Part shown: one piece after another, positions 60,098 to 64,000 of the stretch
How positions within the stretch are numbered: the stretch's first letter is position 1
Layout: each line of letters opens with the position of its first letter
Assembly (NCBI RefSeq): GCF_024972735.1
Contig: NZ_CP087723.1
Location: forward strand, 1,860,001-1,924,000
Direction: 5' to 3'
DNA from: Halalkaliarchaeum sp. AArc-CO
GTDB taxonomy: Archaea; Halobacteriota; Halobacteria; Halobacteriales; Haloferacaceae
DNA: 64,000 nt
The notes under the pieces: model-generated
The model's input: the letters and a program-made list of their open reading frames with translations, nothing else
What the model was told of the DNA's origin: nothing
Databases searched by the model: none
Translations under genes and position numbers: made by a program

Positions 60098-60952
60098 TCA
60101 GTTCTCCTCGTCGTCCTTCAGGTCTGCGAGTTCGGACTCGACCTCGGCGTCGTCGAGTTCGGCCTCGAGATCTTCTTCGTCGAGTTCGTCCTCGAGCCCC
60201 TCGATCTCGGCGTCGACGTCGACGTCCGACGGCTCCTCCGGCTCCGCCGCCGTCTCTTTGCCCATCTCGGTTTTGATGGTTTCCAGCTCCGCGTCGACCT
60301 CGCTGTCCGTCGAGAGCGACTCGAGCTCCCGGTCGATGGCGTCTTTGTCCGACAGAGCGTCGTCGAACGCGCCCGTCTCCTGGAGTTCGTCCATCGCGGC
60401 CGCCCGGGCCTCCATCTCGTCGGTTCGCTCTTCTGCGCGTTCGATCGCCCGGCCGACGTCTTCCATCTCGTCGCCCACGCCGCTCATCGCCGAGGAGACC
60501 CGCGAGGAGGCCTCGGCGGCCTCGTAGCGCGCCTTCATGGTCTCTTTTTTCGTCCGGAACTCCTCGATGCGGTTCTGTAGCTCGTTTTTCTTCTCGACGA
60601 GGTTCTCCTGTGTCTGCTCGAGCTCGGCGATCTGTCCCTCCAGGTCCTCGATCTGTTGCATCTTGGATTTCTTCTTCTCGAGGGCCTTGCGGGCGAGGTC
60701 GTCCCTGTCCTGTTCGACGGCCTGTCGCGCCTGCTGGTTGTGCTTCTCGACGTTCTCCTCGAGCCGGCGCTTCTGGATCTCGAGGCGCTTTTTCTGGGTG
60801 GTGAGATCCGCGATCCCCTGTTTCACCTGCTGGAGTTCGTCGCGCATCTGCTCGTAGGAGTAGTCGAGAGTTTCCGTCGGATCCTCGGCCCGATTCAGGA
60901 GGGCGTTGATCTTCGACCGGACCACGTACGACATACGCGAGAGGATTCCCAT
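60098..60952 (-). CDS. pspA: PspA/IM30 family membrane-stress protein
   Basis: 284 residues. The N-terminal amphipathic MGILSRMSYVVRSKINALLNRAEDPTETLDYSYEQM binds membranes. A coiled coil of about 150 residues (QQVKQGIADLTTQKKRLEIQKRRLEENVEKHNQQARQAVEQ...) follows. The last 90 residues are an acidic tail specific to halophiles. PspA proteins form ESCRT-III-like coats that protect or repair membranes. TATA ttttaaga is about 27 bases upstream. Confidence 0.93.
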   Translation of the reverse strand: MGILSRMSYVVRSKINALLNRAEDPTETLDYSYEQMRDELQQVKQGIADLTTQKKRLEIQKRRLEENVEKHNQQARQAVEQDRDDLARKALEKKKSKMQQIEDLEGQIAELEQTQENLVEKKNELQNRIEEFRTKKETMKARYEAAEASSRVSSAMSGVGDEMEDVGRAIERAEERTDEMEARAAAMDELQETGAFDDALSDKDAIDRELESLSTDSEVDAELETIKTEMGKETAAEPEEPSDVDVDAEIEGLEDELDEEDLEAELDDAEVESELADLKDDEEN

Positions 60953-61019
60953 AGCCCACAGTTGGCTCTGTAGGTCTTAAAACCCAGCAGGTCGGAGAGA
61001 ACGGTCGGACCGGCCCGGC

Positions 61020-61322
61020 TCAGTCGGCGAACAGTTCGTCGACCGCGTCCTGGGCCGCTCTGGCCGCCTCGTCGACGACGGCCTCGGGGTCCGGGTCGGC
61101 GTCGTCGGGAACGTTCAGGTAGACGTCCACCTCCAGAACGCCGTCCTCGAACGTGACCGTCACGTCGAGATCGACGACCTCCGACTGTCGGTAGTTCTCG
61201 AAGACGACCTCCTCGGCGGCTTCCGCCGCGGTTTCGACGACTTCCGCGTCGGTCGGGCCACCGCCATCGGCTGCGGTGTTTGCGTCCGAGAGATCGTCCG
61301 AACCGTTCGCGTCTTCGGACAT
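61020..61322 (-). CDS. DUF3194 family protein
   Basis: 100 residues. VVETAAEAAEEVVFENYRQSEVVDLDVTVTFEDGVLEVDVYLNVPDDADPDPEAVVDEAARAAQDAVDELF is the small alpha/beta DUF3194 domain found beside prefoldin beta in archaea. It starts four bases after the pfdB stop, hence the same transcript. Function is unknown. The first 20 residues are a low-complexity acidic extension. Confidence 0.9.
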   Translation of the reverse strand: MSEDANGSDDLSDANTAADGGGPTDAEVVETAAEAAEEVVFENYRQSEVVDLDVTVTFEDGVLEVDVYLNVPDDADPDPEAVVDEAARAAQDAVDELFAD

Positions 61323-61326
61323 CGGT

Positions 61327-61734
61327 TTACGCGCCGCCGGCGCCGGGACCGCCCGGTCCGCCCATACCGCCGGCCGGACCGCCGCCCGCGCCGCCCTGCA
61401 GGAGCTGCTGGAGTTCTTCCTGCAGGCTCTCGAACTGCTGCTGGACGCGCTCTTCCTGTTTGTTCAGCTGCTCGACGCGAACTTCGAGGCTGTCGACCTT
61501 CTCTTCGAGATCGTCGGAGGCCGACTCGTAGTCGGTCTCGACCAGGATCTCGCCGACTTCGCGGTACATTCCGGCGTCCTCGTCGACGTCCTCGAGCGCG
61601 TCGAGTGCGGTCTGTGCATCGTTGAGGGCCGTTTCGGCCTGTCCTTTCTGCTGTGCGACCTTCTGTGCGGTCTCTTGAAGGTCCTGTAGCTCTTCGAGTT
61701 TCTCCTGCGCCTCCGGCGGCAGATTACCCTGCAT
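61327..61734 (-). CDS. pfdB: Prefoldin beta subunit
   Basis: 135 residues: [112 protein letters not shown]. Two long coiled-coil helices are joined by beta hairpins, followed by a Gly/Pro-rich tail. Prefoldin hands unfolded proteins to the thermosome. TATA-like ctttttca is about 28 bases upstream. Confidence 0.95.
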   Translation of the reverse strand: MQGNLPPEAQEKLEELQDLQETAQKVAQQKGQAETALNDAQTALDALEDVDEDAGMYREVGEILVETDYESASDDLEEKVDSLEVRVEQLNKQEERVQQQFESLQEELQQLLQGGAGGGPAGGMGGPGGPGAGGA

Positions 61735-61782
61735 GGACGGAGCGAAGCGGCCCGCACTGAAAAAGCCCCGTTTTTGTTTCCG

Positions 61783-62289
61783 TCAGAGGGGAAGCGCGAC
61801 CGCGATCCCCTCGGCGATCGCCACCAGCGCTCCGACGTAGACGGCGGTTCCAGCCAGCGAGACGACCGAAAACCCCGCAGCCGACTGCCGGGACGCGGCC
61901 GCGGGAATCGTCATCGATCCGCGCGCGACCGGGAGGGTGTTCGAGACCGCGACGGCGGGCAGCCCCCACCGGTCGAACCAGCGCTCGGCACGCCGGAGGT
62001 GGCTTTCCTTCAGTCCCGTTCCCGAAAGCGTGTCGTACTCCATTCCGGCGTACCTGACGAGCCCGAAAAGCAGGAGCTGTCCGGCGGTTGCCCCCAGTAT
62101 CGCGGCGGCCGCCACAGGCAGCAGCTCGAAGAGACTCGTACCGAGGACGAGCACGGACGCGACGAGAATCGCTCGCGTCGGGATCAACTTCCCCACCAGC
62201 GCTCCTTCCAGTGCGAAAACGAGAAACAGCACTCCCAGCCCGTAGCGGACGACGAACGCTGTGGTGAGTTCGGCTGCGAGTGTGAACAC
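61783..62289 (-). CDS. DedA-family (VTT domain) membrane protein
   Basis: 168 residues from GTG 62289; CCATATACG centred near 62313 is the TATA box, so upstream in-frame sequence is excluded. VRYGLGVLFLVFALEGALVGKLIPTRAILVASVLVLG, LGATAGQLLLFGLVRYAG and FDRWGLPAVAVSNTLPVARGSMTIPAAASRQSAAGFSVVSLAGTAVYVGAL follow the DedA pattern, including the R-G/P re-entrant region. DedA proteins are now thought to flip phospholipid or polyprenyl-phosphate carriers. The adjacent phosphatidyltransferase gene agrees with a lipid role. Confidence 0.85.
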   Translation of the reverse strand: MFTLAAELTTAFVVRYGLGVLFLVFALEGALVGKLIPTRAILVASVLVLGTSLFELLPVAAAAILGATAGQLLLFGLVRYAGMEYDTLSGTGLKESHLRRAERWFDRWGLPAVAVSNTLPVARGSMTIPAAASRQSAAGFSVVSLAGTAVYVGALVAIAEGIAVALPL

Positions 62290-62378
62290 GTTCGGCTTTG
62301 GCTGCGAGCGTATATGGGCCTTCTGTCGAATCGTGCAGGAGACTGCCTGACACGGGTAGATCTGGCAATCAGGGGTTT

Positions 62379-63194
62379 TCAACGGCCGTCCATCTTCGAC
62401 TGGTCGAGTCCCGGATGCCGTCCCGAAACGTGAAGCCAGTCCCGCAGGAAGCCGAGCAGGAACGGAACGCCGACGATCACGACGCCGACGGCGACGGCGT
62501 CGGTTCCGAGAATCGGCGACAGTGCGGCCGCCAGAAACGCCATCTGGGCGCCGGCGAGCAGTCGCGCGGGCGTCCTCTCGGGGAGTTCGTACACGGGCAG
62601 GCCACGGAGCCGCCGCAGGCGGACGCCGCCGACAAACGCGTAGCGGGCGAACCCGACAGAGAGGTACCACGCCGGAATTGCGCCGCCGAACACGCCGACG
62701 ACGGTCGCGACCAGGATTCCGAGCGCGTCATACTCCGTGTCCAGTTGTGCTCCAAGCGCCGTAATCCGTCCGCGATGTCGAGCGAGTGCGCCGTCCCCCG
62801 CGTCCAGCAACGCGGCTACGCCGTAGCACACTGCTGGGAACCACCCGACCGTCGAGAGCCACCCCCCTCCGAACGCGAGGAACCCGGCAGTCCACGCGAT
62901 CAGAATGCCCCGAAGAAGTGTAAGGAGGTTCGCCGCACCCAGATTCGGTGAAAGTCCCTCGGCGTCCGGACGGTGGTTCGCGGGGAGGCGGACGACGACC
63001 AGTCGGTACTCGACTGCGAGGACGACAAGCGCGATCGCGGCCCAGCCGAGCCAGGTGGCGCCGAACCCACTCCTGACCGCCCCGAGAGCGCCCACGCCTC
63101 CGGTCGCGATTCCCGCCGTCAGAAACCAGGCCGCGGTATGCTGTCGAAGCCTGGCGTGCGCGCTCTCGGCTGCGACGCGCGTCGGCGTGTTCAC
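62379..63194 (-). CDS. CDP-alcohol phosphatidyltransferase family protein
   Basis: 271 residues from GTG 63194. The catalytic signature D-x2-DG-x2-AR-x8-G-x3-D-x3-D appears as DAGDGALARHRGRITALGAQLDTEYDA (Asp residues spaced as required). Six to seven helices surround it. It joins an alcohol to a CDP-archaeol-type lipid with release of CMP. The alcohol (glycerol phosphate, inositol phosphate or serine) cannot be told. It is upstream of the DedA gene on the same strand. Confidence 0.9.
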   Translation of the reverse strand: MNTPTRVAAESAHARLRQHTAAWFLTAGIATGGVGALGAVRSGFGATWLGWAAIALVVLAVEYRLVVVRLPANHRPDAEGLSPNLGAANLLTLLRGILIAWTAGFLAFGGGWLSTVGWFPAVCYGVAALLDAGDGALARHRGRITALGAQLDTEYDALGILVATVVGVFGGAIPAWYLSVGFARYAFVGGVRLRRLRGLPVYELPERTPARLLAGAQMAFLAAALSPILGTDAVAVGVVIVGVPFLLGFLRDWLHVSGRHPGLDQSKMDGR

Positions 63195-63251
63195 GGTCGT
63201 GAAACGGTTTGGTCCGACTTGAGTATGCGGTCGTCTGTGTTTGGGGGAAGT

Positions 63252-63407
63252 TCACACACGTTTCGAGCGCGCCTCGCGAACGTTTGCACCGTCCCGTACC
63301 TTGTCTTCACAGGAGGGACACACGCGGACGTCGTCGTAATGCGGCGGCGCAAACACTCGGACGTATCGCTCCGTGACGAACGAACCACAGTTCCTGCATT
63401 CCGGCAT
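63252..63407 (-). CDS. Small zinc-ribbon protein, 51 residues (DUF7563-type)
   Basis: The frame reads MPECRNCGSFVTERYVRVFAPPHYDDVRVCPSCEDKVRDGANVREARSKRV. Two CxxC pairs (CRNC and CPSC) 26 residues apart make one zinc ribbon. I recall similar very small haloarchaeal zinc proteins. Function is unknown. TATA-like aaaataata around 63437-63446 is 30-35 bases upstream. Confidence 0.85.
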   Translation of the reverse strand: MPECRNCGSFVTERYVRVFAPPHYDDVRVCPSCEDKVRDGANVREARSKRV

Positions 63408-63590
63408 CGCAGTCGGCACTACGGAACCATCTGACGTATTATTTTGGGTGGTCTCGGCCGAAAATCACGATCTCGACCACCGAAACAATGGGAACTCTCG
63501 ACAGGTTGTTAGCTGTTGTATCCGGCCTCCCAGGCCGACAGACACCCCGGAGCCGCAACCGCTTTGAGGTCGGCCCCACGTGGTTGGCCC

Positions 63591-64000
63591 ATGCAGACGG
63601 TCGTCCTCGCCGCCGGGAAGGGAACGCGGATGCGTCCGCTGACCGAGAGCCGCCCGAAACCGATGCTTCCGGTCGCCGGATCGCCGCTCGTGGAACACAC
63701 CGTCGACGCCGCAGTCGAGGCAGGTGCGAGTCGGCTCGTGATCGTCGTCGGCTATCGCGGCGATCTGATACGGGACCAGTTCGGCGACAGCTACCGCGGT
63801 GTGCCGATCGCGTACGCCGAGCAGCCGACCCAGCGTGGGACCGCCGACGCAGTCGCGCAGGCGGCATCCTCGCTCGACGAGGAGCCGTTCGTCGTGCTCA
63901 ACGGAGACAGCCTTTACGACGTCGACTCGCTGTCTCGTCTGTACGGCGGCGGCCCTGCGGTCGCGAGCTACCGCGTCGAGGACCCCACGAGTTACGGCGT
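63591..64000 (+). CDS. Sugar-phosphate nucleotidyltransferase, N-terminal part (runs off right edge)
   Basis: 136 codons are present: MQTVVLAAGKGTRMRPLTESRPKPMLPVAGSPLVEHTVDAAVEAGASRLVIVVGYRGDLIRDQFGDSYRGVPIAYAEQPTQRGTADAVAQAAS. The nucleotide-binding LAAGKGTRMRPLT and metal-binding LNGDSLYDVD are intact. TQRGTADAVAQAAS resembles archaeal bifunctional sugar-1-phosphate nucleotidyl/acetyltransferases, but the acyltransferase half would lie beyond the edge. It makes a UDP- or dTDP-sugar for cell-surface glycans. Confidence 0.9.
   Translation, partial: MQTVVLAAGKGTRMRPLTESRPKPMLPVAGSPLVEHTVDAAVEAGASRLVIVVGYRGDLIRDQFGDSYRGVPIAYAEQPTQRGTADAVAQAASSLDEEPFVVLNGDSLYDVDSLSRLYGGGPAVASYRVEDPTSYG

Overview
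The window is a 64 kb piece of a haloarchaeal chromosome (class Halobacteria). It is GC-rich. The predicted proteins are strongly acidic, secreted proteins carry twin-arginine signals or lipoboxes, and many genes have an archaeal TATA-like box about 25-30 bases before the start codon with no Shine-Dalgarno, as expected for leaderless transcripts. Lineage-typical genes include aglF/aglJ, rpa1-rpap1-rpe, fixABCX, an HTH-10 regulator, RNase P component 4 and prefoldin beta. I cannot name the genus.

Layout. 1-11.6 kb: a fumarylacetoacetate-hydrolase-like gene cut by the edge, a GIDE-like membrane protein, a LiaF-like protein, an ABC exporter, two lipoproteins (one with four fibronectin-III-like repeats), an HTH-10 regulator, a diadenylate-cyclase-domain protein, a DNA glycosylase paired with an enolase-superfamily enzyme, a small Tat lipoprotein and a DUF2237 protein. 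11.6-15.1 kb: a secreted subtilase and a polysaccharide flippase. 15.2-20.5 kb: an accessory stretch holding an AAA ATPase with a nuclease-like tail, a SWIM zinc-finger gene split by a complete IS1341-type (TnpB-only) element, an integrase remnant, a RHH/RelE-type toxin-antitoxin pair, and repeated copies of a tRNA-Arg 3' end beside the intact tRNA-Arg(CCG).

20.5-36 kb: DUF genes, a small membrane protein plus Pit phosphate transporter, a CNNM/CorC-type transporter, a redox pair, carB, the N-glycosylation genes aglF and aglJ, and a TauE / amino-acid-permease-Usp operon led by a TTG-initiated small membrane protein. 36-47.3 kb: a Usp protein, the rpa1-rpap1-rpe single-stranded-DNA-binding operon, a TIM-barrel protein, an Lhr-type helicase, a rhomboid, a DUF420 protein and an EamA exporter. 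47.4-51.5 kb: fixABCX, then tRNA-Lys(UUU) with two perfect 121-bp tandem units. 51.6-64 kb: a molybdopterin oxidoreductase, a RHH protein, UPF0058, rnp4, a FAD oxidoreductase, a probable D-glutamate degradation pair (dgcN-dgcA), a lipoprotein serpin, a GCS2-like enzyme, PspA, DUF3194-prefoldin beta, a DedA protein, a CDP-alcohol phosphatidyltransferase, a small zinc ribbon and the start of a sugar nucleotidyltransferase.

The most unusual signal is non-coding. At two unrelated tRNA genes (Arg at 20.4 kb, Lys at 51.5 kb) a 112- or 121-bp unit sits directly 3' of the tRNA. Each unit begins with an exact copy of the last 21 nt of its own tRNA. The units share an identical 18-nt core, an inverted T-arm sequence, and a terminal hairpin whose stems differ by compensating changes around an identical 11-nt loop. 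This looks like a tRNA-targeting miniature integrative element or a structured RNA family. The second clean result is the TnpB insertion: removing exactly 17387-18844 restores an uninterrupted SWIM gene and exposes a TTAC target/TAM followed by the predicted guide sequence.
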